NCBI RefSeq assembly: GCF_003610535.1
Contig: NZ_RAPN01000001.1
Coordinates: forward strand, 1,413,320 to 1,477,319
Direction of reading: 5' to 3'
Source: Mangrovibacterium diazotrophicum
GTDB taxonomy: Bacteria; Bacteroidota; Bacteroidia; Bacteroidales; Prolixibacteraceae
Length of the DNA: 64,000 nucleotides
In this document: positions 1 to 8,337 of the stretch, piece by piece
Layout: the number at the start of each line of letters is the position of its first letter
How positions within the stretch are numbered: position 1 is the first letter of the stretch
Position numbers and translations under genes: made by a program
Notes under the pieces: generated by a model
Seen by the model: the letters and a program-made list of their open reading frames with translations, nothing else
What the model was told of the DNA's origin: nothing
The model's database searches: none

Positions 1-108
1 AATTTCAAACTCCAAATAGTCTTGAGTCCTGAGATCTGAGTTTTAACCGAAAGCCTAAATATTCAGTTCTCTCCACTCGCCTCTCGTTACTCACGACTCA
101 CGTCTCCC
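1..108. other. Intergenic, low-complexity tract
   Basis: Short stretch 3' of thrA at the window edge. Positions about 65-108 are rich in CTC/ACGACTCACG-like words and look like low-complexity filler. I see no gene, hairpin or promoter. If the threonine operon continues, thrB/thrC would lie to the left, outside the window. Confidence 0.4.
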
Positions 109-2547
109 CTATATATTTGATACCCGAATGATGTCGGCAAATACGCCAGCAGCAGTAACCGCAGCTCCGGCACCATATCCTTTAATGATCATCGGGAACT
201 CGTTGTAACGCTCGCTGGTAAACATCACCAGGTTGTTACTTCCCTGCAGATCGAAAAACGGATGGCCTTGCGCGACTTCCTGCAAACCAACTTCCGAATG
301 TCCATTTTCGTACTTGGCAACAAAACGCCAGCACTTGTTCTCGGCTTCCAATACCTGGCGACGCTTCTCAAAATCAGCATCGACCTTGGAAATGTTAGCC
401 CAGAAATCGTCGATCGATCCATTGAAGTATTCATCCGGGATGAAGGTATTGATCTTCACATCCTCCTTTTCAATTTTATAACCCGACTCACGAACCAGGA
501 TCAACAACTTGCGGACCACGTCAATACCGCTCAGGTCAATGCGAGGATCCGGTTCCGAATATCCTTGCTCTTTCGCCAACTGGATTGTTTTGCTCAACGG
601 AACATCTGCAGCAATCGTGTTGAAAATGAAGTTCAATGTTCCCGAGAGAACAGCTTCAATTTTCAAAATTTTGTCGCCCGAGTTGACCAAATCATTCAGG
701 GTATTGATGATTGGCAAACCAGCACCAACATTCGTTTCAAAAAGGAATTTCACGCCTTTTTTCTGAGCGATGCTTTTCAGCTTTTTATAATTGTCGTAGT
801 CAGACGAAGCAGCCACTTTATTAGCCGTTACAATCGACACGTTGGCATTCAGTAAGTCGGCATAAACGATCGGAGAATCGTTGGAAGCCGTACAGTCTAC
901 AAAAACCGAGTTGTAAATATTCATATCGATGATGGCGTCCTTGTAAGCCGGCAAACCGGAAGACAAGCCTTCAGCATCCAGTCGCTCCTTAAATCCTTCG
1001 ATCGAGATACCTTCGCGATCCAACAGCATTTTCCGGGAGTTGGCGACACCAACTAATTTTATTTTCAGGTGATTTTGCTTCAACAGTTTTTCCTGTTGTT
1101 GCTGAATTTGATTCAACAGGTTTCCACCCACCAAACCAATTCCCAACAAGAAGACATTGACTTCCACATTTTCAGACAGGAAGAACGACTCGTGTACCAC
1201 GTTCAAAGTCTTGCGCAGATCGCTGTTTTTCACAACCCACGAAATATTCAACTCGGATGCTCCCTGAGCAATGGCGATAATGTTAACACCATTTTTACCG
1301 ATGGTATTGAACAGTTTCCCGGCGATACCGGTCGAGTGTTTCATGTTTTCGCCAACGATCGCAACGATAGACAAGTCGCTTTCAACTTCAACTTTATTGA
1401 TTCTTCCGTTCTGAATTTCACGCTCGAACTCAGCACGAATGGCATGCTCGGCCACCCCGGCTTTCGCAGTATCAACAGCAATCGAGATTGAGTTCTCGGA
1501 TGATGCCTGAGAAATCAGAATGACGTTGATGTTTTGCAAAGCCAACGCGCTAAAGAGACGCATCGAAATACCGGTCACACCAACCATCCCCAATCCCTGA
1601 ACAGTGATCAGGCTGATGTTGGAAATTGACGAAATCCCCTTGATAGGATGATCCTTCCCATTTGCCTGGCTACTGGTAATCAACGACCCGGGAGCCTGCG
1701 GATTCATCGTATTTTTAATATAAGTCGGAATGCCTTTCTTGTAAACCGGCAATATTGTCGGCGGATAAATTACCTTGGCACCAAAGTGCGACAACTCCAT
1801 TGCTTCGGCATAGCTCAACGATTCAATCACGTAAGCTTTGCTGATCACGCGTGGATCTGCCGTCATAAAGCCATCCACATCGGTCCAGATTTCCAGCACC
1901 GAAACGTCCAGCGCTGCCGCGTAGATAGCCGCCGTGTAATCCGAGCCACCGCGCCCAAGCGTTGTGTACTCGCCTTCGGCATTACTGGCGACGAAACCGG
2001 GGGCAATGCAAACACCTTTAAATTCGCCCAGTGCAGCCTTTATCAATGTATTTGTCAGGCTGAAATTGACCTGAGCTTTGCCGTAGTTGCTATCAGTTTT
2101 TATAAGTTTTGAAGAATCTATCCAACTGGCTTCTTCAATAAATTCGCTGATGATGTAAGAAGAAAGACGCTCGCCAAATCCACCGATTTTATCGAGGGTT
2201 TTATCTGTCAGCTCGCCGATCATGGAAACTCCGATTATCACACGTTCCAGCTCGTCAAGCAGCTGGCTGACTTGTTCCTTCACTTCTTCTTTGCGTTCGC
2301 CTTCGAAGAGCTGCTCAACAACTGCCTCGTGACGTTCGCGAATGGCCGTGAGTTCCGTGTTGAAATAATCCGTTCCGAGGATCGCCATTTTGGCTGCATT
2401 CAAGATCTTGTCCGTGATTCCGCCTAAAGCAGAAACCACCACGACCGCATCGTCGCTCTGACTCTTTACAATCTCCTTTACCTTTCGGATATTCTCGGCA
2501 CTTCCCACCGAAGTACCGCCAAATTTCAACACTTTCATTTTAGGCAT
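109..2547 (-). CDS. thrA: Bifunctional aspartokinase / homoserine dehydrogenase
   Basis: Cytoplasmic two-function enzyme: phosphorylates aspartate and reduces aspartate semialdehyde to homoserine, at the head of the threonine/methionine branch. Seen: kinase motif KFGGTSV at residues 8-14, GRGGSDYTA near 198-206 and WTDVDG near 221; two ACT-like regulatory segments around 310-455; then the NAD-binding GIGLVGG at about 469 and a full homoserine dehydrogenase domain to residue 812. The length fits the E. coli ThrA class (about 820 residues). The frame opens with a TTG at 2550, but the first ATG is at 2547 and a second at 2538 (MKVLKFGG) matches the family N-terminus equally well. Feedback control by threonine through the ACT domains is expected from the family. 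The DNA upstream forms a structured leader. Family assignment is secure; the start is uncertain by three codons. Confidence 0.96.
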   Translation of the reverse strand: MPKMKVLKFGGTSVGSAENIRKVKEIVKSQSDDAVVVVSALGGITDKILNAAKMAILGTDYFNTELTAIRERHEAVVEQLFEGERKEEVKEQVSQLLDELERVIIGVSMIGELTDKTLDKIGGFGERLSSYIISEFIEEASWIDSSKLIKTDSNYGKAQVNFSLTNTLIKAALGEFKGVCIAPGFVASNAEGEYTTLGRGGSDYTAAIYAAALDVSVLEIWTDVDGFMTADPRVISKAYVIESLSYAEAMELSHFGAKVIYPPTILPVYKKGIPTYIKNTMNPQAPGSLITSSQANGKDHPIKGISSISNISLITVQGLGMVGVTGISMRLFSALALQNINVILISQASSENSISIAVDTAKAGVAEHAIRAEFEREIQNGRINKVEVESDLSIVAIVGENMKHSTGIAGKLFNTIGKNGVNIIAIAQGASELNISWVVKNSDLRKTLNVVHESFFLSENVEVNVFLLGIGLVGGNLLNQIQQQQEKLLKQNHLKIKLVGVANSRKMLLDREGISIEGFKERLDAEGLSSGLPAYKDAIIDMNIYNSVFVDCTASNDSPIVYADLLNANVSIVTANKVAASSDYDNYKKLKSIAQKKGVKFLFETNVGAGLPIINTLNDLVNSGDKILKIEAVLSGTLNFIFNTIAADVPLSKTIQLAKEQGYSEPDPRIDLSGIDVVRKLLILVRESGYKIEKEDVKINTFIPDEYFNGSIDDFWANISKVDADFEKRRQVLEAENKCWRFVAKYENGHSEVGLQEVAQGHPFFDLQGSNNLVMFTSERYNEFPMIIKGYGAGAAVTAAGVFADIIRVSNI

Positions 2548-2574
2548 CAATTAATAAGATTTATTCAAAAAATA

Positions 2575-2682
2575 GCCGCTTTTCTGAAGTTTGTTACCCG
2601 CGCATTCGCAGCATTTTTGAATACCAATTTCTTCAGCTCAAAACCTGACAATGATCAGGTATTTCAACAAGCGGCAAAAATA
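2575..2682 (-). promoter_or_regulatory. thrA promoter -7 element and structured leader
   Basis: On the minus strand a TATTTTTG (2675-2682) matches the Bacteroidetes -7 consensus TAnnTTTG; the -33 box is poor. The leader that follows can nest: GCCGCTT (2669-2675) with AAGCGGC (2575-2581), CTGAAG/CTTCAG (2584-2589 with 2631-2636), and a local hairpin with 6-bp stem and 6-nt loop (2643-2660). The 3' arm of the outer helix is followed by a run of U's, as in an attenuator. A six-codon ORF (MLRMRG) lies inside but has no Thr/Ile codons. Function is inferred. The outer helix overlaps the expected start site, so it may be only partly transcribed. Confidence 0.35.
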
Positions 2683-2872
2683 TGCTTATTTATTATTACT
2701 TTCTAATTATTAGCTCCAAAATTCAACTTTGCAACCATTGTTTAACTTCAATTTGAAAGAAACTCGCGATTCTTTTTTAATGGTTTTCTTTTACTGAAAT
2801 TCCATTTTTCAACCTTTTAAAAAATGAAAAAGCAATGATTGACCGATGAACCTGAAGGCTAAAGTTTCACGC

Positions 2873-2910
2873 AAAAAAAATCCGGATAAGCAGTACGCCT
2901 TCCGGATTTT
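2873..2910 (-). terminator. Intrinsic terminator of recA
   Basis: Minus strand: AAAATCCGGA (2901-2910) pairs with TCCGGATTTT (2877-2886) around a 14-nt loop, followed by a run of T's (2873-2880). It lies 20 bp past the recA stop. Confidence 0.85.
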
Positions 2911-2929
2911 ATACTGCACAGAAATATCG

Positions 2930-3958
2930 TTAACTCACGGTCGTCGTGCCCATGGTTACAGATTCAACAATTTTACCTTCGAGCTCTTGCGCCAACTCGA
3001 CATTGTCTTTCAACAATGTACGAACCGACTCGCGCCCTTGTCCCAATTTTGTTTCTCCGTAACTAAACCACGAACCGCTCTTTTTAATCACATTGTAGGT
3101 TACACCCAAATCGATGATTTCACCGGTTTTGGAAATACCTTCGCCATACATGATATCAAATTCAGCTTTACGGAACGGAGGTGCCACTTTGTTTTTCACC
3201 ACTTTCACACGAACGTTGTTACCCATCACTTCTTCGCCATCTTTAATCTGGCCGATACGACGGATATCCAAACGAACCGAAGCATAAAACTTCAGCGCGT
3301 TACCACCGGTTGTAGTTTCGGGGTTACCGAACATGACACCAATCTTCTCGCGCAACTGGTTGATGAAAATACAGCAGGTTTTTGTTTTGTTAATGTTGGC
3401 AGTCAGTTTACGCAACGCCTGCGACATCAAACGTGCCTGCAAACCCATTTTCGAGTCACCCATATCGCCTTCAATCTCCGCTTTCGGAGTCAAAGCAGCT
3501 ACAGAGTCAATCACAACGATATCCACTGCACCCGAACGAATCAGGTTGTCTGCAATTTCCAAAGCCTGCTCTCCGTTGTCGGGCTGCGAAATCAGCAATT
3601 CGTCAGTATCCACGCCCAATTTTTTGGCATAATATGGGTCGAAGGCGTGCTCTGCATCAATGATCGCAGCAATACCTCCTGCCTTTTGAGCTTCAGCAAT
3701 GGCATGAATAGCCAAGGTTGTTTTACCAGACGATTCAGGTCCGTAAATTTCAATAATACGGCCTTTCGGAAAACCACCAACGCCCAACGCAATGTCAAGC
3801 CCGATAGAACCTGTTGAGATAGAAGGAACCTCTTCGGCAACTCTATCGCCCATTTTCATGATGGCGCCTTTACCGTAACTTTTTTCAATTTTATCCATGG
3901 TCAGCTGAAGGGCTTTCAGCTTTTCCTTATTCACATTATTTTGTTCTTCTTTTGCCAT
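2930..3958 (-). CDS. recA: Recombinase RecA
   Basis: DNA-dependent ATPase that forms filaments on ssDNA, performs strand exchange and triggers LexA-type cleavage. Seen: Walker A GPESSGKT at residues 73-80, the conserved core through the DNA-binding loops ([20 protein letters not shown]) and a short C-terminal tail. Its 342 residues are normal for the family. The start ATG is 3 bp after the bcp stop, so the two genes are almost certainly co-transcribed, as is common in Bacteroidetes. A strong terminator follows. I see no obvious SOS box in the short upstream gap; transcription would start ahead of bcp. Confidence 0.99.
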   Translation of the reverse strand: MAKEEQNNVNKEKLKALQLTMDKIEKSYGKGAIMKMGDRVAEEVPSISTGSIGLDIALGVGGFPKGRIIEIYGPESSGKTTLAIHAIAEAQKAGGIAAIIDAEHAFDPYYAKKLGVDTDELLISQPDNGEQALEIADNLIRSGAVDIVVIDSVAALTPKAEIEGDMGDSKMGLQARLMSQALRKLTANINKTKTCCIFINQLREKIGVMFGNPETTTGGNALKFYASVRLDIRRIGQIKDGEEVMGNNVRVKVVKNKVAPPFRKAEFDIMYGEGISKTGEIIDLGVTYNVIKKSGSWFSYGETKLGQGRESVRTLLKDNVELAQELEGKIVESVTMGTTTVS

Positions 3959-3961
3959 AGC

Positions 3962-4429
3962 TTACTTTAAATCTAAAGCTTTGATTATTTGATCTGTATG
4001 CTCTTTCGTTTTTACTTTTTCGAAAACTTCGCTGATAACTCCGTTTTCATCTATCACATAAGTGGTACGCAAAACGCCCATGTATTTCTTGCCGTACATA
4101 TTTTTCTCACCCCAGGCACCGTAAGCCTTCAGAATCTCTTGCTCGGTGTCTGCAATCAGGTTGAATGTCAAACTGTATTTATCAGCAAATTTTTTGTGCG
4201 AAGAAACGCCATCCGGACTTACACCAACCACCTCATAGCCTTGTTTCAACCAGTATTCGTAGTTGTCGCTCAAATTACACGATTCAGCAGTACAACCAGG
4301 TGTGCTGTCCTTGGGATAAAAGTATAAAATTAACCTCTTCCCTTTGAAATCTTTTAAAGAAATTGTTTCACCGTTTTGATTCAATCCACTGAAATCAGGA
4401 GCCTGATCTCCTTTGTTTAATAAAGCCAT
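3962..4429 (-). CDS. bcp: Thioredoxin-dependent peroxiredoxin (Bcp/PrxQ)
   Basis: Cytosolic thiol peroxidase that reduces hydrogen and organic peroxides with electrons from thioredoxin. Seen: 155 residues with the PrxQ signature YFYPKDSTPGCTAESC, giving a peroxidatic Cys46 and a resolving Cys51 five residues on, typical of atypical 2-Cys PrxQ. First gene of a tight bcp-recA unit (3-bp gap). A TATATTTG at 4452-4459 on the minus strand fits the -7 consensus, about 20 bp in front of the start; the -33 box is not clear. Functional link in the window: trxB at 43.7 kb supplies the thioredoxin reductase step. Confidence 0.95.
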   Translation of the reverse strand: MALLNKGDQAPDFSGLNQNGETISLKDFKGKRLILYFYPKDSTPGCTAESCNLSDNYEYWLKQGYEVVGVSPDGVSSHKKFADKYSLTFNLIADTEQEILKAYGAWGEKNMYGKKYMGVLRTTYVIDENGVISEVFEKVKTKEHTDQIIKALDLK

Positions 4430-4704
4430 AACTCTTTATTGTTTAATTACACAAATATACTTGAATAAATCCGAAATGCAGGAGTTTAACGAACAATAAA
4501 TCAGAATTAACTGGCAGTCAAATTGTTTCATTTTTACTCCTCATAAAATGTATTCGAACTACCTGATCAAACAACTCGCAGCCCAATTGGTTGTATGAAA
4601 AAGAGAAACATCAAACAAAAATTAAATACGGCAGGATTGCCCGGTTCATCCCTGTTTCATGGAACATTTTTTGTACTTTTAAGGGCGGTAAACAAACTCG
4701 ATTT

Positions 4705-6051
4705 ATGCAATCAAAAATCAAAAAACCACTTTTCTCACGTCTGTTTTTTTACCTATTCATCTGCACAAGTTTCCTTTACAACGGAGGTGTCAATGCACAA
4801 TCCGATCCGGAAACCAAAGCAAAACAACTTTTTGAGAGTAGAAAGTATGAAGAAGCGCTCCCGGTTTTCGAAGACCTGACCCGCTTGTATCCTTCGGATC
4901 CAAATCTGAATTATTACTACGGGGCCTGTTTAATTGAAACCGGTCATTTCGATGCATCGGCGCTCAATGCATTGAAGCTAGCGGGTAGCCAGCAAAAATC
5001 GGATTGGTACCTGGCTCAATATTATCATGCAAATGACCAGTGGGCGGAAGCGATGACAGCTTACCAGCAATTCAAAGGCAATGCTTCTTCCAAAGAATTG
5101 AACACTGTTTCGTCATTGGATGAAATGATGGCGCTGTGTGCTCAGCAAATCAACCCGTATAAAGTGGCTGACGAAGAAAGCCCCGCAGATACAACCCAAA
5201 TCATTGAGGAGCCTACTGCAATGCCTGCCGCCGTTTCTACAGAAGTCGCTTTCGTTGAGCCAGAACTACAAAATGAAGAAGCGGCGTATGCTGATACCCT
5301 GATCTCGTTCCCGGTAAACGCTCAAATAAGCTATTTAAAGGTCAGCCAATTTAAAACGGATGAAGCGCGTCAGGATTTCCTGGATGCTCGTGCGTTGGAG
5401 CAGGAACTGAATGAAAAGCTAAAAACAAGCAAGGAACTTCGCGAACGTTATGAAGCTGCAGACGACCTTGTTAAAATGCAACTGGCTGATTCAATTCTGC
5501 AGCTGGAACAAGACAGCTATAAACTGAACCAGGAAATTGCACAGAAAGACCAAAGTGCCAATTTGCGAGAGGCCAGTTACTGGAGCTCAGCAAGTATGAA
5601 TGAAATTGCCCAATTCAGAGCAACGAACCAGCAACTGCAGGACAGCATCGAATCAGCGAGGCGTGAAGCGCAAATCGAGGCGATGCAACAAGCCGAAATC
5701 ATTGTCGTAGAAGCAAACGACTCGATCGCTATTGATACCCTTCAGGCGGAAATCGAGCCTGTGGATGAGATTATTTACCGGATCCAAATCGGGGCTTACC
5801 GCAATGATCCACCCGATTGGGTTCAGCGTCTGTTTAAAAAGTTGTCGGTTTTGAGGCGTATCGATCAATATACAGATGAACAAGGTGTTACGGTTTACAC
5901 CGTTGGCGAATTAAAAAGCTATGAAGATGCACAACAAATGCTAAAACAAATTAAATTAGAAGGTGTAAGCACTGCTACCATAGCAGCCTATAAAAACAAC
6001 GAACGCATTCCCGTAACCGAAGCCAGAAAATTGCAGCAAAATGGACTCTAA
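4705..6051 (+). CDS. Exported TPR and SPOR-domain protein
   Basis: Probable envelope protein of 448 residues. The reading frame is open from 4591, but the ATG at 4705 begins a clean signal peptide (MQSKIKKPLF, then a hydrophobic core, then VNAQ), so I take that start. After it come tetratricopeptide-like helices (about residues 25-130, A..YE.ALP.FE pattern), a charged helical/coiled-coil middle (about 215-330) and a C-terminal SPOR-like domain from about 355 (RIQIGAYRNDPPDWV ... YTVGELKSYEDAQQML). SPOR domains bind denuded peptidoglycan glycans at division sites. The stop overlaps the clpS start by 11 bp, so the four genes to floA form one transcription unit. The domain call is good; the precise role is unknown. 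Confidence 0.8.
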   Translation: MQSKIKKPLFSRLFFYLFICTSFLYNGGVNAQSDPETKAKQLFESRKYEEALPVFEDLTRLYPSDPNLNYYYGACLIETGHFDASALNALKLAGSQQKSDWYLAQYYHANDQWAEAMTAYQQFKGNASSKELNTVSSLDEMMALCAQQINPYKVADEESPADTTQIIEEPTAMPAAVSTEVAFVEPELQNEEAAYADTLISFPVNAQISYLKVSQFKTDEARQDFLDARALEQELNEKLKTSKELRERYEAADDLVKMQLADSILQLEQDSYKLNQEIAQKDQSANLREASYWSSASMNEIAQFRATNQQLQDSIESARREAQIEAMQQAEIIVVEANDSIAIDTLQAEIEPVDEIIYRIQIGAYRNDPPDWVQRLFKKLSVLRRIDQYTDEQGVTVYTVGELKSYEDAQQMLKQIKLEGVSTATIAAYKNNERIPVTEARKLQQNGL

Positions 6052-6322
6052 CGAAAATTATAAAAACAAACCGATACAAGAGGAGGATCTCGACACCAAG
6101 CAGGAACGTTCCCTGATTCTGCACAACGACGACTACCACTCCTTCGACTATGTAATTGAAGCCCTGATGCTTATTTGCGAACACGAACAGGAACAAGCCG
6201 TGCAATGCACATTATTAACGCACTATAAAGGCAAATGTGACGTCAAGAAAGGAAGTTTTAGTTACCTTAGACCAATGAAGCAAGCCCTGATCGCCAAAGA
6301 TCTGAAGGCTACGATCGATTAA
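6041..6322 (+). CDS. clpS: ATP-dependent Clp protease adaptor ClpS
   Basis: Adaptor that delivers N-degron substrates to ClpAP/ClpCP. Seen: 93 residues; the family core LILHNDDYHSFDYVI (about 25-39) with the Asn-Asp-Asp that reads the N-terminal amino group, followed by the AL.LICEH.Q.QA...T...H..GKC.VK.GS segment. The N-terminal 20 residues are acidic and probably disordered, as expected for the part that enters the Clp ring. It overlaps the upstream SPOR gene by 11 bp and is 12 bp from the NfeD gene, so translation is likely coupled. Confidence 0.93.
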   Translation: MDSNENYKNKPIQEEDLDTKQERSLILHNDDYHSFDYVIEALMLICEHEQEQAVQCTLLTHYKGKCDVKKGSFSYLRPMKQALIAKDLKATID

Positions 6323-6334
6323 CCTTATTCGAAT

Positions 6335-6802
6335 ATGACCGTACTAATCATCCTGTTCCTCATCTTCCTGGGTATCGTCTTACTTTTACTCGAGTTTGCA
6401 GTTGTACCCGGAATCACGATCGCTGGTATTGGAGGAGTTCTTCTGCTTGGAGCAAGTATCTATCTTGCTTTTAATACCTATGGAATTATTGCCGGCATCA
6501 TTACTGCAGCATTCGTACTAATCGCCTCTCCCCTGCTTGTGCTCCGTTTCTTCCGGAGCAGAACCGGCAAGAAAATGGTTTTGGAATCTGAAATTTCAGG
6601 TCGTGTTGACCAGATTGATGAGAACGACATTCACCCGGGAGATGAAGGTATTACCGTTGGCCGCCTTGCTCCAACCGGCAAAGTGCGAATCAACAATCAC
6701 ACCATGGAAGGCAAAGCAATCACAGGATTCATTGATCAGCAAGTAGCCATCCGCGTGGTCGAAGTCTTGAAAACGCAAGTTATTGTAGAACCTATAAATT
6801 AA
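6335..6802 (+). CDS. NfeD-family membrane protein (short form)
   Basis: Inner-membrane partner of flotillin-like proteins. Seen: 155 residues with about three hydrophobic helices in the first 75 residues ([46 protein letters not shown]), then a soluble beta-rich OB-fold-like domain with [18 protein letters not shown]. This is the short NfeD type without the ClpP-like protease domain. It is 5 bp upstream of floA, the classic NfeD-flotillin pair, which supports the assignment. Confidence 0.9.
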   Translation: MTVLIILFLIFLGIVLLLLEFAVVPGITIAGIGGVLLLGASIYLAFNTYGIIAGIITAAFVLIASPLLVLRFFRSRTGKKMVLESEISGRVDQIDENDIHPGDEGITVGRLAPTGKVRINNHTMEGKAITGFIDQQVAIRVVEVLKTQVIVEPIN

Positions 6803-6807
6803 TCAAA

Positions 6808-7797
6808 ATGGAATATTTTGGAACTTTTGGTCTCATTGTAGGAGTTTTTGTCCTCGTAATTATCATCTTATATTTTATCCCTGTTGGACTGTGGTTCTCT
6901 GCGCTTGTTTCAGGCGTTCGAATCTCATTGATTCAACTCTTTTTGATGCGTTTCCGTAAAGTTCCGCCATCAATTATTGTGCGCGCACTAATTGAAGGAA
7001 CAAAGGCCGGTATCAAGCTGGACCGAGATAAACTGGAAGCACACTACCTGGCCGGTGGTAAAGTGGACATGGTTGTTCACGCGCTCGTTTCTGCCGAAAA
7101 AGCAAATATCGATCTTGGCTTCAATATGGCAACTGCCATAGACCTGGCCGGACGCGATGTGTTTGAAGCAGTACAAATGTCGGTAAACCCGAAAGTCATC
7201 GATACTCCCCCGGTAGCTGCCGTTGCTAAAGATGGTATTCAGCTTATTGCCAAAGCCCGTGTTACCGTTCGTGCCAACATCAAGCAATTGGTTGGTGGTG
7301 CCGGAGAAGAAACCATTCTTGCCCGTGTTGGTGAAGGTATTGTATCGTCAATCGGTTCGTCGCATACGCACAAATCCGTATTGGAGAACCCGGATTCAAT
7401 CTCCAAATTGGTGTTGAATAAAGGTTTGGACGCCGGTACAGCTTTCGAAATTCTGTCCATCGATATCGCCGACATCGACATCGGTAAAAACATCGGTGCC
7501 GGTCTGCAAATCGACCAGGCTGATGCGGATAAAAACATCGCCCAGGCGAAAGCAGAAGAACGTCGCGCGATGGCCGTAGCTTTGGAACAGGAAATGCGTG
7601 CAAAAGCACAGGAAGCCCGAGCGAAAGTAATCGAAGCTGAAGCGCAAATCCCGCTGGCTATCTCGGAAGCTTTCAGAAGCGGCAATCTCGGAATTATGGA
7701 TTATATGAAATACAAAAATATTGACGCTGATACGCAAATGCGCTCGTCAATCGCCGGAGAAGATCAAAATCAGAATCGAGGTAAATCGAAAGAGTAA
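6808..7797 (+). CDS. floA: Flotillin-like protein FloA (YqfA type)
   Basis: Scaffold protein of bacterial functional membrane microdomains. Seen: N-terminal membrane segment (about residues 8-30, [19 protein letters not shown]), the conserved [17 protein letters not shown] stretch, the SPFH-like middle ([21 protein letters not shown]), and an Ala/Glu-rich coiled coil near 240-290 ([35 protein letters not shown], quoted in parts by pattern only). Its 329 residues match the YqfA/FloA family. Last gene of the SPOR-clpS-NfeD-floA unit and followed by a good terminator. Confidence 0.95.
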   Translation: MEYFGTFGLIVGVFVLVIIILYFIPVGLWFSALVSGVRISLIQLFLMRFRKVPPSIIVRALIEGTKAGIKLDRDKLEAHYLAGGKVDMVVHALVSAEKANIDLGFNMATAIDLAGRDVFEAVQMSVNPKVIDTPPVAAVAKDGIQLIAKARVTVRANIKQLVGGAGEETILARVGEGIVSSIGSSHTHKSVLENPDSISKLVLNKGLDAGTAFEILSIDIADIDIGKNIGAGLQIDQADADKNIAQAKAEERRAMAVALEQEMRAKAQEARAKVIEAEAQIPLAISEAFRSGNLGIMDYMKYKNIDADTQMRSSIAGEDQNQNRGKSKE

Positions 7798-7852
7798 TTT
7801 CCCGGTGAAAAGTTCTCTTTTCAAGCTTAATAAACTGATTGTAAATAAACTG

Positions 7853-7884
7853 AAGCCCTGTCTTTTCTCAGATAGGGCTTTTTT
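7853..7884 (+). terminator. Terminator after floA
   Basis: AAGCCCT (7853-7859) pairs with AGGGCTT (7874-7880), 14-nt loop, then a T run to 7884. It lies 56 bp past the floA stop. Confidence 0.8.
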
Positions 7885-7908
7885 ACGAGAAAAGAAAAAC
7901 AACAAATA

Positions 7909-7971
7909 TGCTGCGCAGCACATTTTTTAACATTGGGTTAACAGTTGTTTGTGTTTTTCAGCATATCTTTG
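7909..7971 (+). promoter_or_regulatory. Promoter of sRNA copy 1 (class A)
   Basis: GTTAAC at 7937-7942, a spacer of exactly 21 nt, then TATCTTTG at 7964-7971 (Bacteroidetes -7 form). Upstream is a 12-bp palindrome TGCTGCGCAGCA at 7909-7920, 16 nt ahead of GTTAAC. Copy 4 has the same palindrome (one change) at the same distance, which points to a protein-binding site. The regulator is unknown. Confidence 0.65.
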
Positions 7972-7974
7972 TCG

Positions 7975-8063
7975 TAGATTTTATTTCATAAGTTTAGGTT
8001 TGATTAGTTTTATTGGTTTAGTTAGGTTTGAAAAGGGTAGATAGAGATCTACTCTTTTTTTTT
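7975..8063 (+). ncRNA. Multicopy small RNA, copy 1
   Basis: Predicted ~89-nt RNA with its own promoter just upstream. The sequence from 7967 to 8063 is repeated base for base at 24.4, 26.65 and 29.8 kb (only the T-run length varies). The body has a single C before the terminator and three GGTTTR words (7997-8002, 8015-8020, 8025-8030), so it should be single-stranded. It ends in GGGTAGAT-AGAG-ATCTACTC (8035-8054, 8-bp stem with one G-T pair) and nine T's. There is no ATG-led ORF on the sense strand. The next gene is on the other strand, so this copy cannot be a 5' leader. Boundaries are inferred from promoter and terminator positions. Confidence 0.75.
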
Positions 8064-8282
8064 GCTCTAAACTGAAGAAAGCTCCAAAATTCAGGTTCTA
8101 AATTCCAACGGAAACACCAAAGTTCAAAACACCAAAAAACACGACTATCACCCTGCTGGCATAAGCATGATCTCAATTGTTACTGCCCCTTGAACTTAGC
8201 AAAAAGCACTTCTATTTATTTTTCAGCCTTTCAATCACTTTACAGTCAAAACTCGCACGCTGGTATTCAAAAACATTGACAT
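8064..8282. other. Intergenic, no further feature
   Basis: Beyond a short shared tail GCTCTAAACTGAA that also follows other sRNA copies, I see no ORF, promoter or conserved structure here. Confidence 0.4.
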
Positions 8283-8310
8283 AAAAAAAGGCCACGAAAA
8301 CTCGCGACCT
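8283..8310 (-). terminator. Terminator of GH43-F5/8C gene
   Basis: Minus strand: a 9-bp stem (8302-8310 with 8289-8297, two G-T pairs allowed) with a 4-nt loop and a run of T's (8283-8289), 28 bp past the stop of the next gene. Confidence 0.8.
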
Positions 8311-8337
8311 CATTTTTATTTGGTAAATATTACTTTT

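Noticed and set aside
262-855. 197-codon plus-strand ORF inside thrA
   Set aside because: Shadow of the thrA coding frame; thrA has clear family motifs on the other strand.
2846-3817. 323-codon plus-strand ORF across recA
   Set aside because: Antisense shadow of recA; no domain signature.
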